Source of the DNA: Vibrio galatheae
GTDB lineage: Bacteria > Pseudomonadota > Gammaproteobacteria > Enterobacterales > Vibrionaceae
Assembly: GCF_000967545.1 (NCBI RefSeq)
Contig: NZ_JXXV01000016.1
Span: forward strand, 248,001-312,000
Length of the DNA stretch: 64,000 nt
Reading direction: 5' to 3'
Under the pieces are notes generated by a model, which saw only the letters and a list, made by a program, of their open reading frames with translations, was not told the origin of the DNA and did no database searches. The position numbers and the translations under genes are program-made. Below are positions 1 through 9,708 of the stretch, piece by piece (within the stretch, counting starts at the first letter, position 1; every line of letters begins with the position of its first letter).

Positions 1-14
1 AACATTATAAGGTT

Positions 15-56
15 CCATTACCATCAATGTTTTACAGATCCAATTTATGGTAATGG
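15..56. repeat. Inverted repeat just before uvrC
   Basis: CCATTACCAT at 15-24 is exactly complementary to ATGGTAATGG at 47-56, with a 22-nt spacer. The right arm covers the ribosome-binding region directly before the uvrC ATG at 58, so a hairpin in the mRNA could mask translation initiation. This is seen in sequence; a regulatory role is inference. No end of an upstream gene can be recognised in bases 1-57. Confidence 0.5.
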
Positions 57-57
57 T

Positions 58-1887
58 ATGAGCCAATTTGACTCGGCCTCGTTCCTCAGAACTGTAACCA
101 ATCAGCCTGGCGTTTATCGTATGTATAATGCCGAGGCTGTGGTTATTTATGTTGGTAAAGCCAAAGACCTCAAAAAGCGTTTATCGAGCTATTTCCGAAC
201 TAAGGTAGATAGTGAAAAAACGCGCGCCCTCGTCAGTAATATTGCCAAAATCGATGTCACTGTTACTCATACAGAGACAGAAGCGTTGATCCTTGAGCAC
301 AATTATATTAAGCAGTATTTACCTAAATATAATGTCTTACTGCGCGACGATAAATCGTACCCGTATATCTTTATAAGTGGTCATAAGCACCCTAGGCTCT
401 CCATGCATCGTGGTGCGAAAAAGCGCAAAGGTGAGTATTTTGGTCCTTACCCAGATTCAGGTGCGGTACGGGAAACACTCCATCTAATCCAAAAAATCTT
501 CCCGGTTCGTCAATGCGAAGATACGGTATACAGTAACCGGACTCGACCATGCCTTATGTATCAAATTGGACGTTGCGCGGCACCTTGTGTGAGCAGTGTG
601 ATATCGGATGAAGAATACACTGAGCTGGTGGATTTAGTCCGCCTGTTCTTACAAGGCAAAGATCAACAAGTGCTCAGTTCATTGGTTGATAAAATGGAGC
701 TGGCGAGTCAATCATTACGCTTTGAAGATGCCGCTAAGTTTCGTGACCAAATTCAAGCCATTCGCCGTGTGCAGGAACAGCAATTTGTTTCTGAAGACTC
801 AATGGATGATATGGATGTGCTTGGTTTCGCACAAGAGAATGGCATAGCGTGTATTCATATCCTTATGATTCGCCAAGGCAAAGTACTAGGCAGCCGTAGC
901 CACTTCCCGAAAATTCCTAATAGCACCACTAAACAAGAAGTGTTTTATAGCTTTTTAAGTCAATATTACTTAAGCCACAATGAAGCACGTACGATACCGA
1001 CCCGTATTATTCTAAATACTGGTTTGATGGATGATGCTCAGCCGTTGGAAGAAGCGCTAACAGGGATTGCTGGAAGACGGGTACATTTTCATGTCAACCC
1101 TACAGGCACGCGTGGTGGGTACCTCAAGTTGTCCAATACCAACGCACTCACGGCGATCACAACCAAGATTAATCACAAAATGACTATCTCTCAGCGGTTT
1201 AAAGAGCTGCGAGAGTTGCTGGGTATGGAAAGCATCACGCGTATGGAATGTTTTGATATCTCTCATACGATGGGGGAGAGCACCATTGCATCGTGTGTTG
1301 TGTTTAATCAAGAAGGCCCGGTCAAACAAGAGTATCGTCGCTACAATATTTCAGGTATCACTGGTGGCGATGATTATGCTGCTATGGGTCAAGCGTTAGA
1401 GCGCCGTTATTCCAAGCAGCTCGAAGTGGAAAAAATTCCTGATATTGTCTTTATTGATGGCGGGAAAGGTCAGCTTAATCGCGCGCATGAAATCATCTCG
1501 CAGTATTGGGGAGATTGGCCTAAGCGGCCTCATTTAATCGGCATTGCGAAAGGTGTGACGCGTAAACCTGGCCTAGAAACTTTAATTACGACCGACGGAG
1601 AAGAGTTTAACCTGCCCAGCGATGCCCCAGCGCTACACCTGATGCAACATATTCGAGATGAAAGCCATAATCACGCCATTGCAGGGCATAGAGCTAAGCG
1701 TGGTAAAACCCGCAGAACCAGTGCGCTCGAAGGTATCGAAGGGGTCGGTCCCAAACGTCGTCAAGCGTTGCTGAAATATATGGGTGGTTTGCAAGAACTC
1801 AAACGAGCAAGTGTTGAAGAAATCGCCAAAGTGCCGGGTATTAGTACTTCTTTGGCAGAAAACATTTATCAAGCATTGAAACAATAG
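58..1887 (+). CDS. uvrC: UvrABC system protein C (excinuclease subunit)
   Basis: This is the nuclease subunit of nucleotide excision repair; with UvrB it cuts the damaged strand on both sides of the lesion. The 609 residues match the usual length. The N-terminal GIY-YIG nuclease (GVYRMYN, then [13 protein letters not shown]) covers about residues 15-95. A UVR segment for UvrB contact is near 200-235, and the RNase H-like second nuclease lies around 380-540 with FDISHTMG and FIDGGKGQL. Tandem helix-hairpin-helix motifs ([25 protein letters not shown]) end the protein. The ATG start gives [10 protein letters not shown], close to Vibrio UvrC. The usual upstream partner, a response regulator gene, is outside the window. 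Confidence 0.97.
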   Translation: MSQFDSASFLRTVTNQPGVYRMYNAEAVVIYVGKAKDLKKRLSSYFRTKVDSEKTRALVSNIAKIDVTVTHTETEALILEHNYIKQYLPKYNVLLRDDKSYPYIFISGHKHPRLSMHRGAKKRKGEYFGPYPDSGAVRETLHLIQKIFPVRQCEDTVYSNRTRPCLMYQIGRCAAPCVSSVISDEEYTELVDLVRLFLQGKDQQVLSSLVDKMELASQSLRFEDAAKFRDQIQAIRRVQEQQFVSEDSMDDMDVLGFAQENGIACIHILMIRQGKVLGSRSHFPKIPNSTTKQEVFYSFLSQYYLSHNEARTIPTRIILNTGLMDDAQPLEEALTGIAGRRVHFHVNPTGTRGGYLKLSNTNALTAITTKINHKMTISQRFKELRELLGMESITRMECFDISHTMGESTIASCVVFNQEGPVKQEYRRYNISGITGGDDYAAMGQALERRYSKQLEVEKIPDIVFIDGGKGQLNRAHEIISQYWGDWPKRPHLIGIAKGVTRKPGLETLITTDGEEFNLPSDAPALHLMQHIRDESHNHAIAGHRAKRGKTRRTSALEGIEGVGPKRRQALLKYMGGLQELKRASVEEIAKVPGISTSLAENIYQALKQ

Positions 1888-1963
1888 CAAAAATCACGCA
1901 CCATAAGGCGCTGTTTGAAGCACCTAATAGAGCCATACGCAAACAAAAAGAGTCTTAATAAAT

Positions 1964-2521
1964 ATGCGTTTAAATATCCCTAACATATTGTCTTTGTTGC
2001 GACTTTTCTTGATACCAGTATTTGTCGTCGTGTTTTACCTTCCTTATAGCTGGTCTCCATTCGCTGCAGCAATGGTGTTCTGGGTCGCAGGTTTTACTGA
2101 TTGGTTAGATGGCATGTTGGCGAGAAAATTAGGTCAAACTTCTCGTTTTGGCGCTTTTATTGATCCTGTTGCCGATAAAGTGTTAGTCGCTAGTGCACTT
2201 ATTTTGATTACGGAGCACTATCACAGTATTTGGATTACTATTCCAGCTGTGACTATGATTGGTCGAGAAATTATTATCTCTGCATTACGTGAATGGATGG
2301 CAGAAATCGGTAAACGTGCGAGTGTCGCTGTTTCTTGGGTTGGCAAGGTAAAAACTGTTAGTCAGATGTTTGCGTTGTGGGTACTTATTTGGCGCTACGA
2401 TGATTGGATGATTTGGCTAGGATACGCTGCGCTTTATATTGCAACTGTCCTCACTTACTGGTCAATGGCACAATATCTCATGGCAGCAAAAGACGATTTG
2501 CTAGACGAACAACATCACTGA
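1964..2521 (+). CDS. pgsA: CDP-diacylglycerol--glycerol-3-phosphate 3-phosphatidyltransferase
   Basis: This inner-membrane enzyme makes phosphatidylglycerol phosphate, the committed step to phosphatidylglycerol and cardiolipin. The 185 residues contain the complete CDP-alcohol phosphotransferase signature: DG-ML-AR, eight residues, G, three residues, D, three residues, D ([10 protein letters not shown] to FIDPVADK, about residues 48-70). Several hydrophobic segments span the membrane. It follows uvrC by 76 bp on the same strand, the common uvrC-pgsA arrangement, and ends in a rho-independent terminator. Confidence 0.96.
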   Translation: MRLNIPNILSLLRLFLIPVFVVVFYLPYSWSPFAAAMVFWVAGFTDWLDGMLARKLGQTSRFGAFIDPVADKVLVASALILITEHYHSIWITIPAVTMIGREIIISALREWMAEIGKRASVAVSWVGKVKTVSQMFALWVLIWRYDDWMIWLGYAALYIATVLTYWSMAQYLMAAKDDLLDEQHH

Positions 2522-2527
2522 TTTCTC

Positions 2528-2550
2528 AAGCGGGCAATGGCCCGCTTTTT
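2528..2550 (+). terminator. Terminator after pgsA
   Basis: AAGCGGGC and GCCCGCTT form a GC-rich stem with a short loop, and the right arm runs into a T tract. It lies 7 bp after the pgsA stop. Confidence 0.85.
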
Positions 2551-2676
2551 AGTATTTGAGCTGGGTCTAAACCCAATTAACTCAGCGTATTTGTTGAATT
2601 ATTTGCTCAGAAACTGGCTAATTTGAGTCGTTTTGAGCGTTTAATAGACAAACGATTTAAAAATTCAAAATTAGTG

Positions 2677-2704
2677 TTGACTCATTACATCGAATGGGTA
2701 GAAT
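2677..2704 (+). promoter_or_regulatory. Probable promoter of the tRNA cluster
   Basis: TTGACT (2677-2682) and TAGAAT (2699-2704) are separated by 16 bp, about 57 bp before tRNA-Cys. This fits a strong sigma-70 promoter for a stable RNA operon. Confidence 0.6.
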
Positions 2705-2760
2705 GCTTCCCGTACCCAAGAGGAATCGAGTGAGAACGCTATTCATCTTGGTGTGACAGA

Positions 2761-2834
2761 GGCGCGTTGGCAGAGTGGCTATGCAGCGGATTGCAAATCC
2801 GTGGACCTCGGTTCGACTCCGGGACGCGCCTCCA
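2761..2834 (+). tRNA. tRNA-Cys (GCA)
   Basis: A 74-nt cloverleaf with acceptor GGCGCGT pairing to ACGCGCC, T-loop GGTTCGACTCC, encoded CCA, and anticodon GCA at 2793-2795. It is the first gene of a four-tRNA cluster. Confidence 0.95.
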
Positions 2835-2837
2835 TTT

Positions 2838-2913
2838 GCGACACTAGCTCAGTTGGTAGAGCGCAACCTTGCCAAGGTTGAGGTCACGAGTTCGAACCTC
2901 GTGTGTCGCTCCA
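2838..2913 (+). tRNA. tRNA-Gly (GCC), copy 1
   Basis: A 76-nt cloverleaf beginning GCGACAC and ending GTGTCGCTCCA, with D-loop AGTTGGTAGA, T-loop GTTCGAACC, encoded CCA and anticodon GCC at 2871-2873. It lies 3 nt after tRNA-Cys, so the two are co-transcribed. It is identical to the copy at 3098-3173. Confidence 0.95.
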
Positions 2914-2997
2914 AATTTTCTTAATATTGATTGTATTCAATGTTTTAGATGGTGTTTTACTTTATTCAGTAAAGGCATCACAAATTTAGATTTGTGT

Positions 2998-3084
2998 GCC
3001 CTGGTGGTGGAATTGGTAGACACAAGGGATTTAAAATCCCTCGGCGTTCGCGCTGTGCCGGTTCAAGTCCGGCCCGGGGCACCA
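2998..3084 (+). tRNA. tRNA-Leu (TAA)
   Basis: An 87-nt class II tRNA with a long variable arm (CGGCGTTCGCGCTG). The acceptor GCCCTGG pairs with CCGGGGC, the CCA is encoded, and the anticodon TAA is at 3032-3034. Confidence 0.95.
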
Positions 3085-3097
3085 TCTAACGTATTAC

Positions 3098-3173
3098 GCG
3101 ACACTAGCTCAGTTGGTAGAGCGCAACCTTGCCAAGGTTGAGGTCACGAGTTCGAACCTCGTGTGTCGCTCCA
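3098..3173 (+). tRNA. tRNA-Gly (GCC), copy 2
   Basis: Base-for-base duplicate of the tRNA-Gly at 2838-2913, anticodon GCC at 3131-3133. It is the last tRNA of the cluster and is followed at once by a terminator. Confidence 0.95.
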
Positions 3174-3179
3174 AATTTA

Positions 3180-3212
3180 AAAGGCCCTAGCATAATTGCT
3201 AGGGCCTTTTTT
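3180..3212 (+). terminator. Terminator of the tRNA cluster
   Basis: AAAGGCCCTAGC and GCTAGGGCCTTT form a perfect 12-bp stem with a 6-nt loop, followed by T residues. Confidence 0.9.
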
Positions 3213-3369
3213 GTTTAACTGTTTATCTCATCCGACCATTGGCCTAAACCTAATCTTTTAGTTGGTTTTTAAATATTCGCGGTGTGAATTTATTTATAAA
3301 TCCAATAGAATACACCACTGTTTTGTAAAGTAATTCCAAGCGTGCTGGAAGCAATCGAGTGGTTAGAAG

Positions 3370-4860
3370 ATGATCCCAACACCACAAAAACTGGTGGCGA
3401 AGCTCTCTATAAATCAGATGTTAGTCGTTTCTCATCTGTTTCTAGTGGTGATTTTGATTACGGGCTTTAGCTATACCCGATATCAAAGTGAATGGCATCG
3501 CCATATCGATTACTCTGCGTCTATCGCAAAGTTGACGCTTTCACCGCATCTCTCATTTTTATCGAACTCGGTAGCGAATATTAATTACGCTAACCTAACC
3601 ATGCCGAGTACGCAAAAACTGTTGGCCTCCATAGATGATCTCGAATTTTTGGAAGTGGCGGGTAAATCAGATTATGCCCAGCAAGAGGTTCAGGTACGTT
3701 TTTTTAAACGTTTTGAGTATCTCTGGCGCGCTAATGTCACGGAAAGTGATGTCGAAAATCAGCAAGAAAAAATCGAACAAATTAACCAAGAGATCCAGAA
3801 AACTAGCGCCAATAATGTGGTGAGACTTAGAAAGCTAGAGTTCATCAAAAACCGAGTGACAAGCGAATACACTGCTTTATTAGAAGGCTTGGATTTCACT
3901 AACAACGTTTATATTCCTTGGAGTAAGCCTTCATCAACCCAAGAGTTTTACTATTTTGATGAAGAGTTGTGCACATTAAACATTGTGTTACCCCTGTCGA
4001 ACAAGAATGGGGGAGATGTCTGGGCGGTTTTTGATGCGAGCGAACTTACTGCATTGCAGCGTTCACTTATACAAGAAATCATTGTTGAAGCTATTGTTGC
4101 TCTGCTTATTTCAGCACTGTTAATTGGCTGGGTTGCCCATTGGATTGTCTCACCGCTAAAATCACTTGCCGAGCATATGCGTTCAGGTGAGACACACAAT
4201 GACATTAAACACTTCTCTGAACTTGCCCGTAGTGATGAAATCGGTCAACTCGCGAAAGCCTATCAGGGTCTACTGATTAAACTCGATAACCAACTAAATA
4301 TTTTACGTGCAAAATCGGACACTGATCCTTTAACTGGATTAGGCTCAAGGCACAAGTATTCACGAACAGCAGTACCATTTTTAAAACGTCATTTAGGTAA
4401 AGGGCATTATGTTGGTCTGATTGTTTGCGATGTCGATAATTTTAAGGCATTCAATGATATTTATGGTCACACTGAAGGTGACAATGCTCTGTCTTTAGTG
4501 GGCAGCAAAATTAGGCTGCTGGCGAGAGATAGTGACCTCGCATTTCGTTATGGTGGGGAGGAGTTTGTGATATTTTGTGCCCGACCAGAAAAGATCCAAC
4601 TGCTCAATTTTGCTGAACGACTGAGACATGAAATAGCAGGACTAGACTTAGCGCATCAAGGCAATCAACCTTATGGGATTGTCACGACATCAGTCGGTGG
4701 CGCTATTGCCCATCAGCAAGACTTAGAAGCTCGATTCGACACATTCCAAGAGCTGCAGGAATCGATGTTCAACCTAGCTGATAAAGCGCTATATGAATGT
4801 AAGCAAAGTGGACGAAATCAAGTAATTTGGTCGAGCAGCTTCAATCAAAAAACTAAGTAG
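3370..4860 (+). CDS. Membrane diguanylate cyclase (sensor-HAMP-GGDEF)
   Basis: Predicted to make cyclic di-GMP from GTP at the inner membrane. The 496 residues run: a transmembrane helix near 17-35, a periplasmic sensor region to about 235 with a coiled-coil part, a second membrane helix near 237-256, a HAMP linker, and a GGDEF domain from about 315. The active-site loop is RYGGEEFVIF. The inhibitory I-site RxxD (RDSD) lies five residues before GGEEF, so product feedback is expected. The ligand sensed cannot be told. It stands alone between the tRNA terminator and the convergent sugar dehydrogenase remnant. Confidence 0.9.
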   Translation: MIPTPQKLVAKLSINQMLVVSHLFLVVILITGFSYTRYQSEWHRHIDYSASIAKLTLSPHLSFLSNSVANINYANLTMPSTQKLLASIDDLEFLEVAGKSDYAQQEVQVRFFKRFEYLWRANVTESDVENQQEKIEQINQEIQKTSANNVVRLRKLEFIKNRVTSEYTALLEGLDFTNNVYIPWSKPSSTQEFYYFDEELCTLNIVLPLSNKNGGDVWAVFDASELTALQRSLIQEIIVEAIVALLISALLIGWVAHWIVSPLKSLAEHMRSGETHNDIKHFSELARSDEIGQLAKAYQGLLIKLDNQLNILRAKSDTDPLTGLGSRHKYSRTAVPFLKRHLGKGHYVGLIVCDVDNFKAFNDIYGHTEGDNALSLVGSKIRLLARDSDLAFRYGGEEFVIFCARPEKIQLLNFAERLRHEIAGLDLAHQGNQPYGIVTTSVGGAIAHQQDLEARFDTFQELQESMFNLADKALYECKQSGRNQVIWSSSFNQKTK

Positions 4861-4881
4861 TCTGGAGCGCTTAGCTAGCGC

Positions 4882-5849
4882 CTATTTTCTTTTGATGAGT
4901 CGATAAATTTTTCCGCTATCGGTACTAAAAATAATCTCACCGCTGGGTAGGGCTTCAATGTCTCTGATTCTCTCTCCAAGCTCTTCAAGAATTCTTTCTT
5001 CGCCTACGATCTGGTCATCTTTTAGCGTTAAGATATTGATATGGGTAAGTTTCAACGCACCAGCGAGCAGCCTTCCAGACAGTTCTGGGTGGCGCTTCCC
5101 ACGATAAAGAATCAATGAACTTGGGGCAATTGACGGAATATAGACTTTCTTTGGTGAAACAATTCCCGGTTTTTCCTTTTATTCTCCCACAGCGATTGGT
5201 CCCCAATATTCTTTGCCATGCGAGGTCACTGGCCAACCGTAATTAGCACCTTGGGTGATTAGGTTAATTTCATCGCCTCCTCTCGGGCCATGCTCGATAG
5301 ACCAAAGCTGTTGCTGCTCTAGGTCAAAGAAAAGTCCTTGTGGATTTCTATGCCCATAACTCCAAATTTCTTGGCGCTTTTTTTCATCATCAATAAATGG
5401 GTTTTGCGCGCTGGGATGGCCATTAATTTGTACTCGAAGGATACTACCAGCGTGCGTAGTGAGATTTTGTCCGTTTTCTCTCACACCTCTATCACCCACG
5501 CTGAAGTACAGATGTTGTGAGTCAAAAGTGATTCGACTGCCAAAATGACGCCCCGTATCCGAGCCTGAATACGTGACAAGTAAATCTTGCCAACTGGACA
5601 GTTGATTGTTTTCGTACCTAGCGGATGCCAGAGTGGTTTCTATCGCTTTGCCTGTAGCTTTGGAATAAGTGATGTAAATCGTTTTTCTATCAAAGGGAGA
5701 CACTGCGATATCAAGTAATCCTCCTTGCCCTGAAACGTGTACATTGGGAACTAAGCCAATAGGTTGGTAGTGATTAGTCATTGTGTCGAGCACTCCAACC
5801 GTTCCATTTTTCTCACTGACAATGACCTTGTGTTCTTCAAAGTAGCTTA
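4882..5849 (-). pseudogene. 3' part of a PQQ-type aldose sugar dehydrogenase gene, split by the prophage
   Basis: The translation matches the periplasmic glucose/sorbosone (YliI-like) dehydrogenase family: GQGGLLDIAVSP, SVGDRG, HRNPQGLFF, EHGPRGGDEIN and NYGWP are family hallmarks. The gene is cut at 5849 by prophage insertion. Its first 39 codons and signal peptide are at 33805-33921. There is also an in-frame TAA at 5179-5181, corresponding to codon 261 of the joined gene. The same frame continues after it with VYIPSIAPS and ends at 4882. The ancestral product would be 359 residues. The residual open frame from a GTG at 5793 is unlikely to give a working enzyme. Confidence 0.9.
5845..5849. 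repeat. Target-site duplication, low-coordinate copy
   Basis: GCTTA directly abuts the TG terminus of the prophage and is repeated at 33805-33809 directly after its CA terminus. Five base pairs is the duplication size made by Mu-type transposition. Keeping one copy restores the disrupted reading frame. Confidence 0.9.
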
Positions 5850-6048
5850 TGTAAATAAGTGTACTAAATGTATGATCTAGTTATTGAGGCTTTTTAAGGA
5901 TGAAGCTAGATATGACAAGGGCTTGAGGCTTTTATTGGATCATTTTAAACGAGTGACACTTTTGAACAGTGCTGAATACAGATCTAGACGCGAACTATAC
6001 AAACGGCTCAAAAGTGTAAACCCCACCTAAACGTGTTCTAAACTCTCG
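5850..6048. promoter_or_regulatory. Right end of the prophage with transposase-site-like repeats
   Basis: This noncoding stretch follows the gpD stop. The terminus TGTAAAT...C.AAATG matches the other terminus in phase (TGTGAAT...C.AAATG at the same offsets). GGATCATTTTAAACGAG (5937-5953) closely matches GGATCATTTTGAACGAA at 33757-33773 in the left end. TTGAGGCTTTT is repeated at 5884-5894 and 5923-5933. These are probable transposase-binding sites, by analogy with the Mu attL and attR sites. Confidence 0.6.
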
Positions 6049-6975
6049 CTAAACAGTGAACTTATTGTTGAAGGTTATTTGTGATTTCCATGCCTTATTC
6101 ACCGTGTGGGTGACTTTGCTAATGGAAAAGGAATCATCGGCTAGATCTAGATGTGAGCCTGCAAAGATACGGCGACCAGCAATAGTACAAATACCTTCAG
6201 CCTGTTCAGCGTTTGCTCTTTCCAAAGCTTGCTTAGCTGCTTGCTCTGCTTCTTCGTAAGTTTCCCAGTGCCCTTTGACGACTAAGACAGGCTCACCCTC
6301 GCCAACCCTAGCTGTGACCGCTTTATTTTGCTTGGTATCTTGGAACATAGCTTGCGCACTGCCGTAGGTAGATGTATTGGAATAGGTAATATCCGACTCA
6401 AAGCATTCATCAATATCTAACTCAACTTTAGGCACTTCCTGTTCCCCTTGCACAAAGTAAAGTGTGGCATTTTTGATATTGAATATCGCGTTATGCTCTT
6501 TGGCTAATCGCTGTACAAACGCTAAGTCTGACTCATTATTTTGCTCGTAGTGAGTTAAAGGTGCATCGGTGATGACAGCTCTAAGGGCTAAGCTATTGCG
6601 GTTTGCCACGTCTGAAATAACTTGATCAAGTGGTGTTTCATAAGTCTGAGAACGGCGCTCTTTTAGACGGCTGTTAAAATCAACACTGGTTGCGTTGATA
6701 GTTAGCACACGATTATTTCTTACACTCGTTGATTGAACGTAGAACAGACCAAAGAACTCTACTTTTTCTTCCTCTTCGTAACCAAGGAAAACCTTGATTT
6801 CATCCTTGTAAGCAGGGCGTTGGAACTTAGAGCTTAAGGTCAAGGTAAGATCATCAGCTTCGTCTTTATGGTTATCAGTTAATGACAGCTCAGAAAAATG
6901 AGGAGTAACATTTGCTGTCACATCCTCATTATTCACATAGATGGCATACATAGGGGTTCTGACATCGTTTACCAT
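6049..6975 (-). CDS. Tail hub / late control protein D (P2 gpD-like)
   Basis: This is the baseplate hub protein that sits above the gpV spike and inside the tail end. The 308 residues show the gpD family pattern, with YVNNEDVT at the N-terminus, FFGLFYVQS in the first barrel region and ESDLAFVQRLAKEHNA near the middle. It is the last gene of the leftward tail block and overlaps gpX by 7 bp. It is followed only by the prophage right end. Confidence 0.88.
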   Translation of the reverse strand: MVNDVRTPMYAIYVNNEDVTANVTPHFSELSLTDNHKDEADDLTLTLSSKFQRPAYKDEIKVFLGYEEEEKVEFFGLFYVQSTSVRNNRVLTINATSVDFNSRLKERRSQTYETPLDQVISDVANRNSLALRAVITDAPLTHYEQNNESDLAFVQRLAKEHNAIFNIKNATLYFVQGEQEVPKVELDIDECFESDITYSNTSTYGSAQAMFQDTKQNKAVTARVGEGEPVLVVKGHWETYEEAEQAAKQALERANAEQAEGICTIAGRRIFAGSHLDLADDSFSISKVTHTVNKAWKSQITFNNKFTV

Positions 6976-7160
6976 AACTTTTCCTCTGCTTTAGCAACGG
7001 TTTGAACAGGTAAAAACACCTCATCACCCACGCTTAAAGTTGTGGATTCAAGGTGTTGGTTTGCAGTTAGCACATCATCAAACATGGCTAAGCTGCCGTA
7101 ATAATCATTAACCAGTTGGTCAAGACGTAATAGATCAACTTCAATCACTACGCTTTCCAT
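6969..7160 (-). CDS. Tail protein X
   Basis: A 63-residue LysM-like tail protein (VVIEVDLLRLDQLVNDYYG ... GDEVFLPV). In P2-type phages gpX lies between U and D and helps the tail end assemble. Position and length fit. It overlaps both neighbours by a few bases, indicating translational coupling. Confidence 0.8.
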   Translation of the reverse strand: MESVVIEVDLLRLDQLVNDYYGSLAMFDDVLTANQHLESTTLSVGDEVFLPVQTVAKAEEKLW

Positions 7161-7519
7161 TACACCACCTCCAGCGAAACGCTAAAGTCACATTTGAGAG
7201 CAACACCATTTTGTAGGAATAAGCTTTTATTCTTGCTGATGGCCTTGATGATTACCTTGAATGCTTTACCAGAATCAAAGGCAAGGCTGATAGGCTTTTT
7301 CTTTTCAGCTATTTGCTCAAGTAAATCCAGTGTTGAGTTCGATTTCTTCAGTAGCGTACCTGCCATTTCGTAATTCTTGTTGTATTTACTGACAGCCTGA
7401 ACATCATCAAACGCACCAATAGTTTGAGTACGTTCAAAATGATAGCTCGTTGACTCATTGATGGATGTTAAATCTGTTTGGTGAGTTTCAAAGGTAAAGT
7501 CACCTAATGAACACAACAT
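7160..7519 (-). CDS. Tail protein U (P2 gpU-like)
   Basis: 119 residues with MLCSLGDFTFE at the start and a small beta-rich body, matching the gpU tail family in length and position (between tape measure and X). It is probably a ring protein at the tail terminus. It ends at the first base of the gpX gene. Confidence 0.78.
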   Translation of the reverse strand: MLCSLGDFTFETHQTDLTSINESTSYHFERTQTIGAFDDVQAVSKYNKNYEMAGTLLKKSNSTLDLLEQIAEKKKPISLAFDSGKAFKVIIKAISKNKSLFLQNGVALKCDFSVSLEVV

Positions 7520-7521
7520 AA

Positions 7522-9708
7522 TTAATACTCTCTATCTGTTAATGGTACACCTGAGAACTGGCGACCCATTGCCCCTGTTACAGCTTGTTCAACATCAACC
7601 GTTGATGATGGGTTATGCACAACAACATTAATTTTGTTGTTTTGTTGCGGACGATGTGCAGCGTAGGCTTTGTTTACCGTTTTCTGTGAGGGCTGCGTAT
7701 AGCTATATAAAGGTTTTTTCGGTGAGGCAAGCTGGCCTGTCGCATATTGATGCGCCCCTGATACACTTGCGCCTAACTTTGGTTTTGGGGTTTTCGATTC
7801 ATCAGTTCCACCAAAGCCAAACCAGCCTTTTACCTTATCAACCAATTCGCCTAACTTCGGAAGGCCGTTCATAATCCCACCCAGTAGGCCGTCAATCATA
7901 GAGCTACCGAACTCACTGAAGTTTTCAGGCATATCGATACCAAACCAACTGAGCACACCAGAAAAGGCTTTGTAAAATAGTCCCAGAGGTGACCAGTTCA
8001 GAATTAAGCTCCCAATACCAGATAAACCACCATTGAATGCCGTCTTAATATCAGTCCACAAACCAGAGAAAAAATTGGAAATCGGTTCCCAATACTTATA
8101 GATAGTGAATGCTGCAACACCAATAGCTGTAACCGCCAGACCTATTGGATTCATCAATAAAGCTCTACCTAACCAGAGAGCACTTTTTCCAGCAAAGCGG
8201 AAAGCGCCACCAAGAACCCGTACTGTTGTCGAAAGTGCGGTAGTGCTGACTGCGTAAATTTTCTGGAAAATAACGCCTGACTTTAAATTTAGGCTTAACC
8301 ACTTAACGGCAGTGCTTGCCATTGTGAAGGCGTTGCCAAGCTTTAGCAGACCTATTTGAGCAAATGAGAACAAGTAACCAGCTACGGATAAGCCAATACT
8401 CAAAGCTCCAATACCGACAGTTAAACCAACAACCACTTTAGTAATGGTTGGGAACTGCTCTGCTAGCTGTCCTGCTTTACCAATAGCACCCGCAAAAAAA
8501 GTTGCCATTGAGGATAAGGTTGGTAAGAACACGTTACCGATAGTAATAGAGATAGATTCGATAGCTGAGCCAAGCAGTTTCATTGAACCATGAAAGGTAG
8601 CATTTTGTTTTTCTGCCACACGCTGAGCACTGCCTTGTTCAAGCAGCTTTTGCTCATATTCTTGAAGTGCGCCAGTTGAAGCTTGAGCCATAAGAATCTG
8701 AGCTTTACTGGCTGCCTCCATACCAAAGATGGTGCTTAATAGATCTTGTTTAACACCAGAGCCTAGTCCACCCATGCTCTGTTCAAGTTCAGCAAGAACG
8801 GTGGGCATATCTCGTAAGTTACCATCAGCATCTAGGGTTTTAATGCCAAGCTCATCCAGTGCTTTTGCTGCTTCACTGGTAGGGGCTGATAGGCGGTTAA
8901 TCATGGCATTTAGAGAAGTACCTGCCATTGAGCCTTGAATACCAGCATCACCCAGTTTACCGACCATCGCAGCTAGGGTATTCACTTCCATACCTACGCC
9001 TGCCGCTGTTGGTGCGGCGTACTTCATCGTTTCACCAAGTGATGACAGTGAGGTATTACTAGAGATAAAGGTATTTGTCAGAATATCGCCTAACGTCCCC
9101 ATGTACTCAGCATCTTTACCAAAGCCTGAAAGGATATTAGAAGCGATATCGGCGGCACTACCTAAGTCAACCGCACCAGCACTAGCAAGGTTTAACATAC
9201 CAGGCATTGCGGAAACGGTTTGATTGGTAGAAAAGCCAGCCATTGCAAGGTACTGCATACCTTCAGCTGCTTGCGATGCCGACCAACTGGTACTAGCACC
9301 CAGCTCGCGTGCTTTTGCTGTTAAGCTATTTAGCTCTTCTTCACTGGCATTAGCGACAGCCCCAACCTTTGCCATTGATTGCTCAAAGTCAGCCGCCACT
9401 TTTACAGGCGCAACAATCGCACCACCAATAGCTAGCTTACTCATCAAGCTAGATTGAAAGGCTTGTTGGTTAGCTTCAATTTCGCCAATCTTGATTTTGC
9501 GCTTTTCAATTTTGTCTAAAGCGCTGCCAAGTAATTTGATTTTCTTTTGAGCTTGCTCAACTTCTTTATCGTTTACATCAAGTGTGGTTTGTTTTTTATT
9601 GAGCTTATCGATGGAGCTACCCAATAGCTGGGTTGCTTTTTGACTGTTAGTAAAGGCTTGAGCACCCGCAAAGACAGCGCCAATGGTAATGGATGTTTTG
9701 AGTGCCAT
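7522..9708 (-). CDS. Tail tape measure protein (P2 gpT-like)
   Basis: This protein sets tail length and is ejected during infection. The 728 residues start with a coiled-coil, followed by a TP901-type tape-measure core (ADFEQSMAKVGAVANAS, about residues 107-123), repeated Gly/Ala-rich helices, and hydrophobic segments around 405-560. The length fits a short contractile tail. A rightward gene with its own promoter begins just before its start, which separates it from E/E' by 284 bp. Confidence 0.93.
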   Translation of the reverse strand: MALKTSITIGAVFAGAQAFTNSQKATQLLGSSIDKLNKKQTTLDVNDKEVEQAQKKIKLLGSALDKIEKRKIKIGEIEANQQAFQSSLMSKLAIGGAIVAPVKVAADFEQSMAKVGAVANASEEELNSLTAKARELGASTSWSASQAAEGMQYLAMAGFSTNQTVSAMPGMLNLASAGAVDLGSAADIASNILSGFGKDAEYMGTLGDILTNTFISSNTSLSSLGETMKYAAPTAAGVGMEVNTLAAMVGKLGDAGIQGSMAGTSLNAMINRLSAPTSEAAKALDELGIKTLDADGNLRDMPTVLAELEQSMGGLGSGVKQDLLSTIFGMEAASKAQILMAQASTGALQEYEQKLLEQGSAQRVAEKQNATFHGSMKLLGSAIESISITIGNVFLPTLSSMATFFAGAIGKAGQLAEQFPTITKVVVGLTVGIGALSIGLSVAGYLFSFAQIGLLKLGNAFTMASTAVKWLSLNLKSGVIFQKIYAVSTTALSTTVRVLGGAFRFAGKSALWLGRALLMNPIGLAVTAIGVAAFTIYKYWEPISNFFSGLWTDIKTAFNGGLSGIGSLILNWSPLGLFYKAFSGVLSWFGIDMPENFSEFGSSMIDGLLGGIMNGLPKLGELVDKVKGWFGFGGTDESKTPKPKLGASVSGAHQYATGQLASPKKPLYSYTQPSQKTVNKAYAAHRPQQNNKINVVVHNPSSTVDVEQAVTGAMGRQFSGVPLTDREY

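Noticed and set aside
2869..3141. 90-codon open frame across the tRNA cluster
   Set aside because: It lies on top of three tRNA genes and has no ribosome site; it is an artefact of tRNA sequence.
5015..5236. 73-codon leftward frame inside the split dehydrogenase gene
   Set aside because: It is in a different frame from the family-matching sequence, which continues in one frame on both sides of the TAA at 5179.
6014..6026. AAACCCCAC at 6018, similar to AAACCCCAC at 33809, first taken as the prophage edge repeat
   Set aside because: The two are in the same orientation, but only the high-coordinate copy belongs to the host gene. GCTTA at 5845 and 33805 gives TG...CA ends and restores the reading frame, so the match at 6018 is chance or an internal phage repeat.
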